Positions 16,855-24,408 are shown, counted from the first letter of the stretch. The stretch: 64,000 nucleotides of DNA from Formicincola oecophyllae (GCF_006542395.2 NZ_CP038231.1:1364001-1428000); one strand, 5' to 3'. Numbers and translations are program-made. Notes: generated from the letters alone by a model not told the origin.

Positions 16855-18590
16855 CGGCCAACACCCAGTCCCGCCAGGATGGACGCTTCGCCGGCAAGTT
16901 CAGCCGCAAGCAATCCCTGCTGCATGGCTTCCTGAAATTGGTCATCCGGCAAGCGCATTTCCTCCAGCACTTGTTGCAGCTCTTCAAGTGAATGGGCACT
17001 TTCAATGGCAGCGCGCACGGGGCCTGTCATCTGGTCCCACGCCGTGCTGGCCTCATTAGCCAGACTGTTAGAAAGCATGTCCAGGATGGCGGGCTGGCTC
17101 TGGGCGTGGCGGCTCACCAGCGCGCCCAGCCTGGCGTGCAGCGTTTGTTCCTGTCCTGCGGCGGGCGCTGGGGGGTCCTGGTCCGTCACAGGGGGAACAT
17201 GGGCTGGGGTCACTTTCCCTGGGCGCGTTTCTGGCGCTGTGTCCTCGGCAGGCTGCGCTGGCTGGGGCTGGGCCATCAATCCAACCACCGCGTCACCTTT
17301 TCCGGGTGGCGTCATGTTCAGGCGCGCCAGGAGCTCATCAGCCTTCACTTTCAAGCCCTGTGGCCCCGCCTTGGCGATAGCGTCCAGCACCGTTTCAAGC
17401 GGTGCTTCATCAGGCCTGCCGATGGACGCGACTGGGTAGCGCCCGTCCTTGGGCGGTCCAAAGCTCAAGTCAATCATCTGTTTGACAAGCTGGCTGTTGA
17501 GCGTGTGCGCCAAAAGCGTTGCGTCCGCGCGCTCTATGTCCTCCTGAACCAGTCTGTGTGTCTGTGCTGCGGCGTGCGTGCCTGTGCGGGCATCGGTTGT
17601 GCCTGTTTGTCCCAGCACGGCCTTGCTTGTCTGCTCGTCCAGCCATTTGCAGCGTTTTTCATGAACGTCACTAGCTGTTGTGCCCTTCGGCTCTATGAAC
17701 TCAATGTTCATGCTCTCAGGCATCGTGCAGGCCATGGCGCCAGCAAGGTCAGTCACTGCTTTCCACAAAACGTTGCGGTCATTTTCAGATGAACCGTTGT
17801 CATATTTGCCAACACGGATAGGCAGGCCGAAAGCTTGAACGAAAACACCCCAGTCGCGGCTTGAATAGAGCTTGAACAAGCTGTTGAAGGCTATGGCGCG
17901 CGTCAGTCCTTGCCGCAACTGCAGTCCAGACCATGAAGGGTGCCTGTGCACAAGCGCCCGCCTGGGATCAAGCGGCTGGCGCATCAGCTCCGGCGTGGCA
18001 TCCTCAAGCGCCGGGGTGGCCTGGGATTCCATTGCGCGCAGGTAGATGCTCTCCCCATCTTGGTAGGAGACCTCAAAGAACCGCTGGGGGCGGAACACCA
18101 GCTGGCTTGGCCAATAGTTGGCCGCCTCGCAGTGCCACACGATTTCATGAACTGAAAAGCCCTTGGCAATGGCGTCCAGAATGTCGAACATCGCGCGCTG
18201 AAAAATGCCCTTTTCTAACCAGGTCCGCACAAAATCCCCCTGGCGTTTCTGCAGCTCGCTGGGACCTGCGTCATCCACCGTGATGGGAAGCTGGGCAACG
18301 GCCCTTTTCCGTGTCGTCAGCACCCCCAAATAGTGCAGGTCCCGTTCTTCGATCAGTTCACAGAAAACCTGCCAGTCACGGCTTTCCCCCTGCGCTGCGC
18401 TGGCCAGCAGGTTGGCCACAACATCCGGACTAGCCTGCGTCAGGCCCAGATGGTCCAATGTGGCTGGCCTGTCCCCAATGACGCGCGGCCCCATGACGTC
18501 TTGGCGCAATGGCTGGGTGCTTGAATGTGGCGCCCCCTGGGCGTCCACAGGTTGTCCTTGGGCGTTTAGAAGGCGTTTTCTGGGTATCAT
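16851..18590 (-). CDS. Portal protein (Mu gp29, DUF935)
   Basis: A 579-residue DUF935 portal, the ring through which DNA enters and leaves the head. Seen are DWQVFCELIEERDLHYLGVL near residue 70, the aromatic-rich motif with FSVHEIVWHCEAANYWPSQL (about 138-158), and the segment YSSRDWGVFVQAFGLPIRVG with YDNGSSENDR typical of gp29 proteins. The C-terminal 130 residues are Pro/Gln-rich, then helical. The ATG at 18590 has GGGGGGAG six bases upstream. The gene starts 2 bp after the outer spanin stop. Confidence 0.93.
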   Translation of the reverse strand: MIPRKRLLNAQGQPVDAQGAPHSSTQPLRQDVMGPRVIGDRPATLDHLGLTQASPDVVANLLASAAQGESRDWQVFCELIEERDLHYLGVLTTRKRAVAQLPITVDDAGPSELQKRQGDFVRTWLEKGIFQRAMFDILDAIAKGFSVHEIVWHCEAANYWPSQLVFRPQRFFEVSYQDGESIYLRAMESQATPALEDATPELMRQPLDPRRALVHRHPSWSGLQLRQGLTRAIAFNSLFKLYSSRDWGVFVQAFGLPIRVGKYDNGSSENDRNVLWKAVTDLAGAMACTMPESMNIEFIEPKGTTASDVHEKRCKWLDEQTSKAVLGQTGTTDARTGTHAAAQTHRLVQEDIERADATLLAHTLNSQLVKQMIDLSFGPPKDGRYPVASIGRPDEAPLETVLDAIAKAGPQGLKVKADELLARLNMTPPGKGDAVVGLMAQPQPAQPAEDTAPETRPGKVTPAHVPPVTDQDPPAPAAGQEQTLHARLGALVSRHAQSQPAILDMLSNSLANEASTAWDQMTGPVRAAIESAHSLEELQQVLEEMRLPDDQFQEAMQQGLLAAELAGEASILAGLGVGR

Positions 18591-18592
18591 GG

Positions 18593-18835
18593 TTAACTCC
18601 CCCCGCCACACAGCACACGCACAGCGGCGCGCAGCTTGCCGTAGTCGCGCAGTGCCTGCCACAAAGGCTGGGTGCTGTCATTGTCGGGCACGGACTGCAG
18701 AGCCTTCAGCAGGGCCTGCTGGTCAGCATGGCCATAGTCCACATAAGCAGGGCACAGGGGCTGCGCTGGCGCCTGGGCGCAACCAACCAGGGCGCCCAGC
18801 ACCAAAACTGGCCAGGGACCTTTAAAAATCGTCAT
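18593..18835 (-). CDS. Probable o-spanin lipoprotein (Rz1-like)
   Basis: An 80-residue protein with a signal peptide of about 18 residues ending in LVGC (lipobox, GALVGCAQAP), followed by a Gln/Pro/Ala-rich stretch. It overlaps the end of a membrane-anchored coiled-coil protein by 14 bp in another frame, as spanin pairs do. Outer spanins fuse inner and outer membranes at the end of lysis. The place between terminase and portal is unusual, as in Mu the pair follows the lysozyme. Confidence 0.6.
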   Translation of the reverse strand: MTIFKGPWPVLVLGALVGCAQAPAQPLCPAYVDYGHADQQALLKALQSVPDNDSTQPLWQALRDYGKLRAAVRVLCGGGS

Positions 18836-19037
18836 GGCGCAACGCCTCCTCCAGGCCTTCATCTGTGCGGCAAGCCATGGCGCTAGCCTGGTCCGCCTGC
18901 TGCTGCAGGCGCTGGCTGGTGGCCGCCCGCACCGCTTGGCGTTGGGCAAGCCTGGCTTGGGCAGCACGCACAGCGAGGGCCACAAGCGCACCTAACCCTG
19001 CAAGCGCCATGGCCAGAAGTGTGATGGCGCCGGCCAT
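18822..19037 (-). CDS. Probable i-spanin (Rz-like) membrane protein
   Basis: A 71-residue protein with a hydrophobic segment at residues 2-23 and a basic/Gln-rich helical tail (AQARLAQRQAVRAATSQRLQ near 25-44). This N-terminal anchor and coiled coil is what an inner spanin has. The ATG at 19037 overlaps the terminase stop (ATGA); an extension to 19067 lies inside the terminase. It overlaps the lipoprotein gene that follows. Confidence 0.58.
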   Translation of the reverse strand: MAGAITLLAMALAGLGALVALAVRAAQARLAQRQAVRAATSQRLQQQADQASAMACRTDEGLEEALRHDDF

Positions 19038-20599
19038 CACAGCAACACCCCGCCACGCAGGCCCCAACTGTTCATGCCAGCCCTGCCTGCGCGTTCTTGC
19101 TCCAGCTCCGCCGCCAGGCGGTCTGCGCCTGCCGGTGGCTGCATGGCTCGCCAGCCTGATGGCACAGCGGTGTAAGCGTACTCATGGGCCTCTGTGCGGC
19201 TAGCGGCATAAGCCAGCGCCAGGGCCACCGCCGCGTCACCATGGCGCTGGCCGCCTTCGCCCTTGCTGCGCTGCTGGGGCACGCGCGCAACGCCATTCAC
19301 CAGCCGCAGGGTGCGGATGTCGTCATGCACCTCCCGGTCAACTGGCACCGTCAGGCTGCCGTCTTCAAATGCCGCTTTAAGGGGGGGCATGGTGTCGCGG
19401 TACCACCCCTCTGAAAAACTCACTGCCTCCACCCTGGCGCCAAACTTCTGGCGTGTGACCTCCGCCAGCCATGCGCCGTTGCCGCCAGCGTCCATTTTGC
19501 CCGCACGCAGGCGCGGTGTGTGTTCCAGGATGTGGAACAAAATCTGCTTCTGCTGCTCGAAAGGCACGTTGCGCAGCTCTAGCTCAAGCGCCGTTTTACG
19601 AACGTTGTTCGAGGCCAGTTCGAACAGCCAAAACACGCTCAGATCCCCAGAGCGCGCAAAATCCATGCCAAACACGTGCGGTGATTTGGCGTTTAGCCCC
19701 GCCAAAATGGGCTCTAGCTCTCCTTCTATGAATGTCTGGGCCTCAGCATGGCGCAGGCTGTCGCTCAGCAGCGTGAAGGCGTCATCACAGCCCCACCGCA
19801 CCACTGGCGCCGCTTTGTCTGTGCGCGCTTCAATGAGCGCCAGGGGAATGAAGGCGCCCTTGCCCTGGCTGGGCACGCAGAACAGTTCCTCCCCCGCCGC
19901 ATCGCCATACTGCTTCATAAGTTCGGCACGCCATACGGCCTGGGCTTCCTGGCTCCACGGTTTTCCCTGGGCCTCGCATATCTTGCGGTAAAGTCCATCT
20001 TCCAACGCATCATCAAGCGTCAAGCGCATTAAATGATACGGCCTGCGCCCCGCGCGCACATCGTTCACCAGTTCGGCAAAGGGGTTGCGGTCACCGTTAT
20101 GGGTGGAAATCACCGCCACACGCCCACCCCACATCAGCAGCGCCAGCGCCGCCTTCAAAACCTCATTCAGGTCCTTGTGGAACGCCGCCTCATCAATGAT
20201 GACCATGCCCTGCTTGCCGCGCAGCGCCCTGGGCACAGATGGCAAGGCGGTGATGTGGAAGCCGCTGGCAAAATCGATGCGAAAGACCTTGATGTCTTTG
20301 TCAGGCGCGTGATCGTCATGGAACACCTCTTCACGCACTTCAGAAGCCGCCAAGGAAAGCAGCTTGGCATGGTGCGCGCAGTAGTCGATAAACTCGCGCG
20401 TCATCTCCTTTTCATAGCCCATGTAGTAGACACTCATGCCACCCGCCGCCTTGGTGGCGGATGCCGTCACGACAGCATCCCAGCTTTCTGCCCAGGAAAT
20501 GCCCGTGCGGCGGGATTTCTCCATGACCACCACACTGTGGTTCATGGTCGCGTCAAGCAGGGCCGACTGGTAGGGCAGCAAAACGGGTTCTTGTTTCAT
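19037..20599 (-). CDS. Terminase large subunit (Mu gp28)
   Basis: A 520-residue packaging motor. The ATPase half has a Walker A-like EKSRRTGIS (about residues 27-35) and Walker B MVIIDEAAFHKD (about 135). The nuclease half has GMDFARSGDLS (about 311), DAGGNGAWLAE (about 365) and a C-terminal HGDAAVALALAYAA (about 465), which supply the acidic residues of the RNaseH-like nuclease. It is preceded by the small subunit, with which it overlaps (ATGA). In transposable phages it cuts the host DNA while packaging headfuls from the inserted genome. Confidence 0.95.
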   Translation of the reverse strand: MKQEPVLLPYQSALLDATMNHSVVVMEKSRRTGISWAESWDAVVTASATKAAGGMSVYYMGYEKEMTREFIDYCAHHAKLLSLAASEVREEVFHDDHAPDKDIKVFRIDFASGFHITALPSVPRALRGKQGMVIIDEAAFHKDLNEVLKAALALLMWGGRVAVISTHNGDRNPFAELVNDVRAGRRPYHLMRLTLDDALEDGLYRKICEAQGKPWSQEAQAVWRAELMKQYGDAAGEELFCVPSQGKGAFIPLALIEARTDKAAPVVRWGCDDAFTLLSDSLRHAEAQTFIEGELEPILAGLNAKSPHVFGMDFARSGDLSVFWLFELASNNVRKTALELELRNVPFEQQKQILFHILEHTPRLRAGKMDAGGNGAWLAEVTRQKFGARVEAVSFSEGWYRDTMPPLKAAFEDGSLTVPVDREVHDDIRTLRLVNGVARVPQQRSKGEGGQRHGDAAVALALAYAASRTEAHEYAYTAVPSGWRAMQPPAGADRLAAELEQERAGRAGMNSWGLRGGVLL

Positions 20600-21153
20600 G
20601 TCTCTGTTCCCAAAAGTCGCTGGCGTATGGCTTGGATGGTGTGGGGAGAAAGGCCCTGGCTTTTGTCCTGGGCAACAGCGTCCAGTTTCTGGGCCATTTC
20701 CTCCTCAAGCTTCTGTCGCACCAGGCTTTCCATTTGTTCCCTGTATTCGGCATCCGTCTTGCTTGCCCTGGCGGTGTTGGCCAAGGCACTTGCCAACATC
20801 ATCAGGTCTTTGGGGTCAAAGTGCGGTTCACCGCCATCCTGGCCGCCAGCGTTCAGCCACAGCTTCATGATGGCACTGTGAAGCAGTTCTATGTTCAAGT
20901 TCTGCATTCGTCCCGGCTGTGCCGTTCCAAAGCGCGCTGTGAGGCTTTCAGCAATCTGGCGGGAGGCCTGCAGGCGCTCCCCAAGCGCGTCCCGCGCCTT
21001 CAAATGGCGCCCCATGGCGGAGCGGCTAACCGCCACCCCCTCGAGTGCTTGCATGATTTCATCAAGGGTGTGTCCAGCGTCACGCAATCGCCCGATTTTT
21101 TCGCGCAGTTCTGCGGGCAGCCGGTCAATTGTGGAAGGTCGGCCCACAGTCAT
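20596..21153 (-). CDS. Terminase small subunit (Mu gp27, DUF3486)
   Basis: A 185-residue DUF3486 protein. It opens GRPSTIDRLPAELREKI and has a helix-turn-helix-like N-terminal region with DAGHTLDEIMQAL and SRSAMGRHLK, followed by a long helix and C-terminal coiled coil. It recognises the packaging start next to the large subunit. It overlaps the genes on both sides by four bases. Confidence 0.92.
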   Translation of the reverse strand: MTVGRPSTIDRLPAELREKIGRLRDAGHTLDEIMQALEGVAVSRSAMGRHLKARDALGERLQASRQIAESLTARFGTAQPGRMQNLNIELLHSAIMKLWLNAGGQDGGEPHFDPKDLMMLASALANTARASKTDAEYREQMESLVRQKLEEEMAQKLDAVAQDKSQGLSPHTIQAIRQRLLGTET

Positions 21154-21470
21154 TCATCCAGCGGGCGGCGAGTTGGCAAGCCGGTGACAGCACGTTCACA
21201 GCGCCATGCCTGCATGCCTTCACGCGTCAGCTCAGCCACCAGAAGGTGTTCACCCCTACCTAAATAGTAGCGGTGGCATAGAATGCAGCCAGCACCCGCC
21301 AGGAAGTCCAGGTCAGATGAAAGCGCTTGAACGTCCACCGGAAACCCGGCTGACCTGAAACACATGCGCAAAACGTCTTCGTTCAAGCTCCGTCCTGAAG
21401 CGCGGCGCAGGAAATCAAGCACGCGCCACCGCCTCAAAATGTGTGCGTCAGTCACAGATTTAGCGGGCAT
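21150..21470 (-). CDS. Mu gp26-like protein (VpaChn25_0724 family)
   Basis: A 106-residue winged-helix-like protein similar in layout to the VpaChn25_0724 phage family at this place. It has ILRRWRVLDFLRR, LNEDVLRMCFRSAGFPVD (paralleling LNDSLLQMALEALGH), a beta-wing with LAGAGCILCH and a C-terminal LTREGMQAW. The role is unknown. The ATG at 21470 is chosen; a GTG one codon upstream is possible. It overlaps both neighbours. Confidence 0.7.
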   Translation of the reverse strand: MPAKSVTDAHILRRWRVLDFLRRASGRSLNEDVLRMCFRSAGFPVDVQALSSDLDFLAGAGCILCHRYYLGRGEHLLVAELTREGMQAWRCERAVTGLPTRRPLDE

Positions 21471-21630
21471 CACTCACTCCCACGGAGGGCGCCATGGCCA
21501 AGCAGGCCCAGGCGCCGTCATCAAGCGCCGCCTTCCAACCGGCTTTCAGGCCAACCCCCAGCCCTGCCGCGAACACGGCCAGGCACGCCAGCACCCCAAG
21601 GGCGGTCCAATAGGTTTTAAGCAGCGGCAT
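21460..21630 (-). CDS. Small membrane protein, 56 residues
   Basis: A short frame with one hydrophobic segment (about residues 11-27, LGVLACLAVFAAGLGVG) after LLKTYW, and a polar end. It starts inside the 3' end of the preceding 102-residue gene (13-bp overlap) and its stop overlaps the start of the gp26-like gene by 11 bp, so it fits the tight tiling of this block. It lies in the lysis region. It may be a lysis accessory or second holin, but no family was recognised. Confidence 0.55.
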   Translation of the reverse strand: MPLLKTYWTALGVLACLAVFAAGLGVGLKAGWKAALDDGAWACLAMAPSVGVSDAR

Positions 21631-21925
21631 GTTTCAGTGCCGCCAGAATCTTCAACGTGCCTGATTCCTGCTTCAGTGCCCCATCCAGTATTTCCCCCAC
21701 CCCTTCTTCCAGGGCTGGAATGTCAGCAGCCTGCTGGACACTGGGCAAAGAAAGCAGCCTGTCAACGATAAGGGCAGCCATGGCGGCACCTGTCTGCACG
21801 CTGGTAGGCAGTTTCACACCCGCCCCAGTGATAAGCTTTTCAAGCTGCGCGCCGATGGTTGCAGCTGAAGCAGGGGCAGCTGCCATGGCGGCGCTATCAG
21901 TGGTCATGTCCATAAAAAAAGTCAT
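21617..21925 (-). CDS. Phage hypothetical protein, Ala-rich
   Basis: A 102-residue Ala-rich protein of unrecognised family. It has two helical segments (IGAQLEKLITGAGV and AALIVDRLLSLPSVQQAAD) and no clear membrane span. The ATG at 21925 overlaps the holin stop (ATGA); an in-frame ATG at 21913 is an alternative. It lies between holin and terminase genes and is probably a structural or lysis accessory protein. Confidence 0.6.
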   Translation of the reverse strand: MTFFMDMTTDSAAMAAAPASAATIGAQLEKLITGAGVKLPTSVQTGAAMAALIVDRLLSLPSVQQAADIPALEEGVGEILDGALKQESGTLKILAALKHAAA

Positions 21926-22242
21926 TCCTTGTTGTTTGGAGAAAAAGGGGGCGCCTGCCCTGGCAGGCCTTGGTTATCAACGCCCAGACTGTGCCCAGCA
22001 CGGTGCAGGCTACGCGCCGCAACAGGCGCCATGGCCTGGGCGAACAGGCGCAGGCTGGGGTTTTCAGGGAAAAGCAGCACAACCGCCCCGCCGATGAGAG
22101 ACAGCCCCAGATCATCTGGCAAAGCAGCGGTGAACAGGCCGATGGTGGCGGCAACAAGCACAGCCAGACCCTGCAGGGTCGTTGTCTGACCCAGCCAGTG
22201 CTTGAAACGCATCATGAAGGGCATTTGGGGTTCAGGCTTCAT
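21922..22242 (-). CDS. Putative holin
   Basis: A 106-residue protein with two hydrophobic segments (about 24-40, GLAVLVAATIGLFTAAL, and about 43-58, LGLSLIGGAVVLLF) and a polar tail. It starts on the stop of the endolysin gene (ATGA). Endolysin-holin pairs of this kind are the usual lysis cassette: the holin makes holes that let the endolysin reach the wall. Assignment is from position and topology. Confidence 0.65.
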   Translation of the reverse strand: MKPEPQMPFMMRFKHWLGQTTTLQGLAVLVAATIGLFTAALPDDLGLSLIGGAVVLLFPENPSLRLFAQAMAPVAARSLHRAGHSLGVDNQGLPGQAPPFSPNNKE

Positions 22243-22898
22243 GCGCTGGCCCCTGCCCCAGCCTGGCGCAGCAAATCCAGTGCCGCATCAAGGCGCGCTT
22301 CAGTGCGCGTTATCCAGCCTTGGCCAAAGGTTTTAAACGCTGGCAGGTGCCTGTAGTGGCTCTCCTGGGCGCTCGCCAGGGCAGCGCACAGCGTTGCCAG
22401 GGCTTTCCAGTGACCATCACCATGGCCGGACTTCAGTTCCAGCGCCAAGCGGCTCTTGTATCCCTGCAGCAGGGAGCCATGGATATCTTGAAAGGACTGC
22501 ACAGCAGCCAGGGTTTTCTTGCCCATCGCGCCATCAGCTTTCACGCCAAGCACATCCTGCAACACCCTAACCGCCGTCTTGGCGCCGGCATTGAAGCCAA
22601 AATCGAACTGCAGCAAGTCAACACCGGTCGGCAGTGCATCACAGCACAGCACGCGCCAATAGTGGCGCTCAGCAATGTCAGCAAAAGTGGCTTCGGAAAG
22701 ACAAGACATCTCCGCAGGGAGCGCTGGCCTGCCCAGGTAGGCGGAAAGGACCGGGGCTGATATGCCGCGGCAGCTGCCCACCAACATCCCCTTGCCACAG
22801 CGGCCGCCAGTCCAGTTACCGGCGTCTGCGCGCAGGCACTGGTAGCCCCCTTCCCAATGGGCTGTGAACTGCAATGAGGTTTCCAGATTCGCTTTCAT
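22239..22898 (-). CDS. Endolysin, GH108 family with C-terminal PG-binding domain (Mu lys position)
   Basis: A 219-residue protein of glycoside hydrolase family 108. The N-terminal catalytic part carries EGGYQCLRADAGNWTGG (about residues 16-32) and the Glu of EGGY is the catalytic acid. The second part contains FDFGFNAGAKTAVRVLQDVLG (first and last parts: FDFGFN, TAVRVLQ), and DGAMGKKTL of the peptidoglycan-binding domain. No signal peptide is seen, so export would use the holin. The ATG at 22898 is 30 bp after late element copy 3, and the gene opens the late region. Confidence 0.9.
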   Translation of the reverse strand: MKANLETSLQFTAHWEGGYQCLRADAGNWTGGRCGKGMLVGSCRGISAPVLSAYLGRPALPAEMSCLSEATFADIAERHYWRVLCCDALPTGVDLLQFDFGFNAGAKTAVRVLQDVLGVKADGAMGKKTLAAVQSFQDIHGSLLQGYKSRLALELKSGHGDGHWKALATLCAALASAQESHYRHLPAFKTFGQGWITRTEARLDAALDLLRQAGAGASA

Positions 22899-22928
22899 GC
22901 CCCAGGACTAGCGGGTCAGGGGGCTGGC

Positions 22929-22951
22929 TTTCAGGGTGCCACTGTTCACCG
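22929..22951 (-). promoter_or_regulatory. Late element copy 3, upstream of endolysin
   Basis: Third identical 23-bp copy, in the 60-bp gap between the Mor/C-like activator (stop 22959) and the endolysin ATG (22898), again 30 bp upstream. This is where Mu has Plys. The leftward strand holds GGTGAACAGTGGCACC. Confidence 0.74.
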
Positions 22952-22958
22952 TCCACGG

Positions 22959-23312
22959 TTAAGCAGGCATCCCGCGCAGCAAATGCTTGGCGACATAGCG
23001 CCGGCTCACACCAACACGTGCGCAGATCTCGTTGTGTGAACAGCCCTGCGCCAGCAGCTTGCGCACGCGCCAGGGTCGGCACAGCGGTATTTCTATGTAA
23101 CAACCGCCATGGCGGGCGGCTAGCGCTTGCGCCAGAGGATGCCCCCACAAGCGTGCAAGCTGGCTGTCTGCAATGTGCTGCGCCGGCACCCAAATTCGCT
23201 GCCCCGCCAGGCTTTCTATGAACGTGAAAACTGTGTCTTCCCCAGCTTCATCCACCAGCCAGGCCAAGGTGCCGGGAACAGGCACAGGGGGATGGGTAAC
23301 GGGCACAGTCAT
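22959..23312 (-). CDS. Mor/C-family transcription activator
   Basis: A 117-residue protein of the Mor family, which in Mu includes Mor (middle) and C (late) activators. The first half (LAWLVDEAGEDTVFTFIESLAGQRIWVP, given here only by LAWLVDEAG and GQRIWVP) forms the dimer part with a conserved GGxxIxIP beta element, repeated as HGGCYIEIP near residue 68. The C-terminus has a helix-turn-helix (LLAQGCSHNEICARVGVSRRY in part: SHNEICARVGVSRRY). It is the only such gene in the window, so it may do the job of both Mor and C. It is directly upstream of the late element and endolysin. Confidence 0.85.
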   Translation of the reverse strand: MTVPVTHPPVPVPGTLAWLVDEAGEDTVFTFIESLAGQRIWVPAQHIADSQLARLWGHPLAQALAARHGGCYIEIPLCRPWRVRKLLAQGCSHNEICARVGVSRRYVAKHLLRGMPA

Positions 23313-23332
23313 GGCAGTGGCTCATTTTTCAT

Positions 23333-23430
23333 GATTTCATTTAAGGGAGTGTGATTTTATAATGTTTTTAAATCGTTCACTACCACTGGAGTGCGTGCCA
23401 AGTAGTGTTCTTGGGATTTAATTTAAGGGT
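23333..23430. promoter_or_regulatory. AT-rich control region of activator gene with 15-bp direct repeats
   Basis: The 200 bp upstream of the activator is AT-rich. It has a direct repeat of 15 bp with one mismatch: GATTTCATTTAAGGG at 23333-23347 and GATTTAATTTAAGGG at 23416-23430, 83 bp apart. A TATAAT/TATAAA-like sequence (23356-23363) lies between them. The repeats are candidate regulator sites around the middle promoter. No good -35 is seen, which would fit an activated promoter. Confidence 0.45.
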
Positions 23431-23443
23431 TTTAACATAAATA

Positions 23444-23472
23444 CGCCCCCACCCTTGTGGGGATGGGGGCGT
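23444..23472 (-). terminator. Terminator for leftward early transcription
   Basis: The inverted repeat ACGCCCCCA (23444-23452) / TGGGGGCGT (23464-23472), extended by CC/GG pairs, is followed on the leftward strand by ATTTATGTT. It would end transcripts coming from the early genes before the activator promoter. Confidence 0.65.
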
Positions 23473-23515
23473 GGTGTTCCTGACAGCTCAGCTGGGGTTA
23501 GCTCGGTTCTTAATC

Positions 23516-23733
23516 ATGACTGACGCAAGAATAAAATCTACAGAAAAAAGCGGGGACGTGGCAGGCCGCGAAAAGACACGGTTGCACAACATTTTACAAT
23601 GTCTGTCCCCTTGGCAGAGGCGCTTTACAGTTGGGCTGACCAGAATGGGATTTCTCGCCCCGAAGCTGTGCGCCGCTTACTTGAGCAGGGTCTGCGCGCT
23701 GAAGGTTGCATTATTTTGCAGTCAAACGCCTGA
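23516..23733 (+). pseudogene. Ribbon-helix-helix regulator split between two frames at an A6 run
   Basis: A rightward frame opens at ATG 23516 (MTDARIKSTEK) and runs into a different product. One base back, the -1 frame is open from just after 23523 to the TGA at 23733. It reads RGRGRPRKDTVAQHFTMSV then a helix with ISRPEAVRRLLEQGL, a textbook ribbon-helix-helix protein (Arc/CopG-like). The frames meet at six A (23544-23549). A slip there would give a 72-residue protein. Either the gene has lost a base, or expression uses slippage on A6; which of these cannot be decided from the sequence. No good ribosome site precedes the ATG. It is the only rightward gene between activator and repressor. 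Confidence 0.55.
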
Positions 23734-23790
23734 AGCTTCCAAAACCTCATAACTAGAAAACGTTCTGGACTGCCTGCGTGGCAGGGAACC

Positions 23791-24408
23791 TCACCCCGCA
23801 GGCAGCGGCAGAACCAAGCTTAGCAACAAAATGCGTTTAAGCTTGCCAGGATGAGCAGGACTGTCTTCAAAACCTGCTTCCACACCCGCTGGCACACGGA
23901 TGACTTCTCCAGTAAGGGGATCAGTGGCAGTTTGCAGCCCCTCCCCCGGAACAGGTGAAACAGTTAGTTTTTCGCGTTCCATTTTCCCAATGGAAATCAC
24001 TTCAACATGGCAATGGCAGTAACGATTGTTTGCGGGAAAATGACTAGACCACCAAGGGTGGGCAGTAGGTAGAAGAATGCCTTCCCACTGGTCATGATTA
24101 CACGGTGGAATGCAAGGGCCACATCTATAGCGCCAGAAGGGATAAAGCTCTAGCGCCATGGATTCCGTCATTTGTTTGTGTCGGCGCTGATCATAAAACG
24201 CAAACGTGTTAAGGTTGTAAATAAGCTCTGCTCGCGCTTCAGTTTCACCTTGGTAAGTCCAGTCATGTTTTTTCACGATAGTGTCAAAAGACTTAAGAAA
24301 CGTGCGGAATGTCTCACCGTTTTCCAAACAGTCTTGAAGGGCATGTTGGAAATCCCTGACCAGTTTTTCAGTCACACCAGCTTTGATGGCATTGGGAGGA
24401 AGTGCCAT
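23791..24408 (-). CDS. Partial second Mu gpF-like protein in early region
   Basis: A 205-residue protein similar to residues 63-250 of the minor head protein at 15568-16854: KKHDWTYQG versus KKYGWDYHG, ELIYNLNTFAFYDQRRHKQM, LELYPFWRYRCGPC and a C-x-C segment (RYCHCHVEVIS), then PAGVEAGFEDSPAHPGK paralleling PKGIDPGFQTN. It lacks the N-terminal 60 residues and the nuclease-like end; the last 12 residues are hydrophobic. It lies in the early region far from head genes, and its sequence is more AT-rich. An AAGGAG site is 11 bp before the ATG. It may be a duplication remnant or a protein with a new role. Confidence 0.75.
   Translation of the reverse strand: MALPPNAIKAGVTEKLVRDFQHALQDCLENGETFRTFLKSFDTIVKKHDWTYQGETEARAELIYNLNTFAFYDQRRHKQMTESMALELYPFWRYRCGPCIPPCNHDQWEGILLPTAHPWWSSHFPANNRYCHCHVEVISIGKMEREKLTVSPVPGEGLQTATDPLTGEVIRVPAGVEAGFEDSPAHPGKLKRILLLSLVLPLPAG

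Noticed and set aside
23471-23752. 93-codon rightward frame as an intact gene
   Set aside because: Only the first codons after 23516 look real; the rest is out of frame with the clear ribbon-helix-helix coding.
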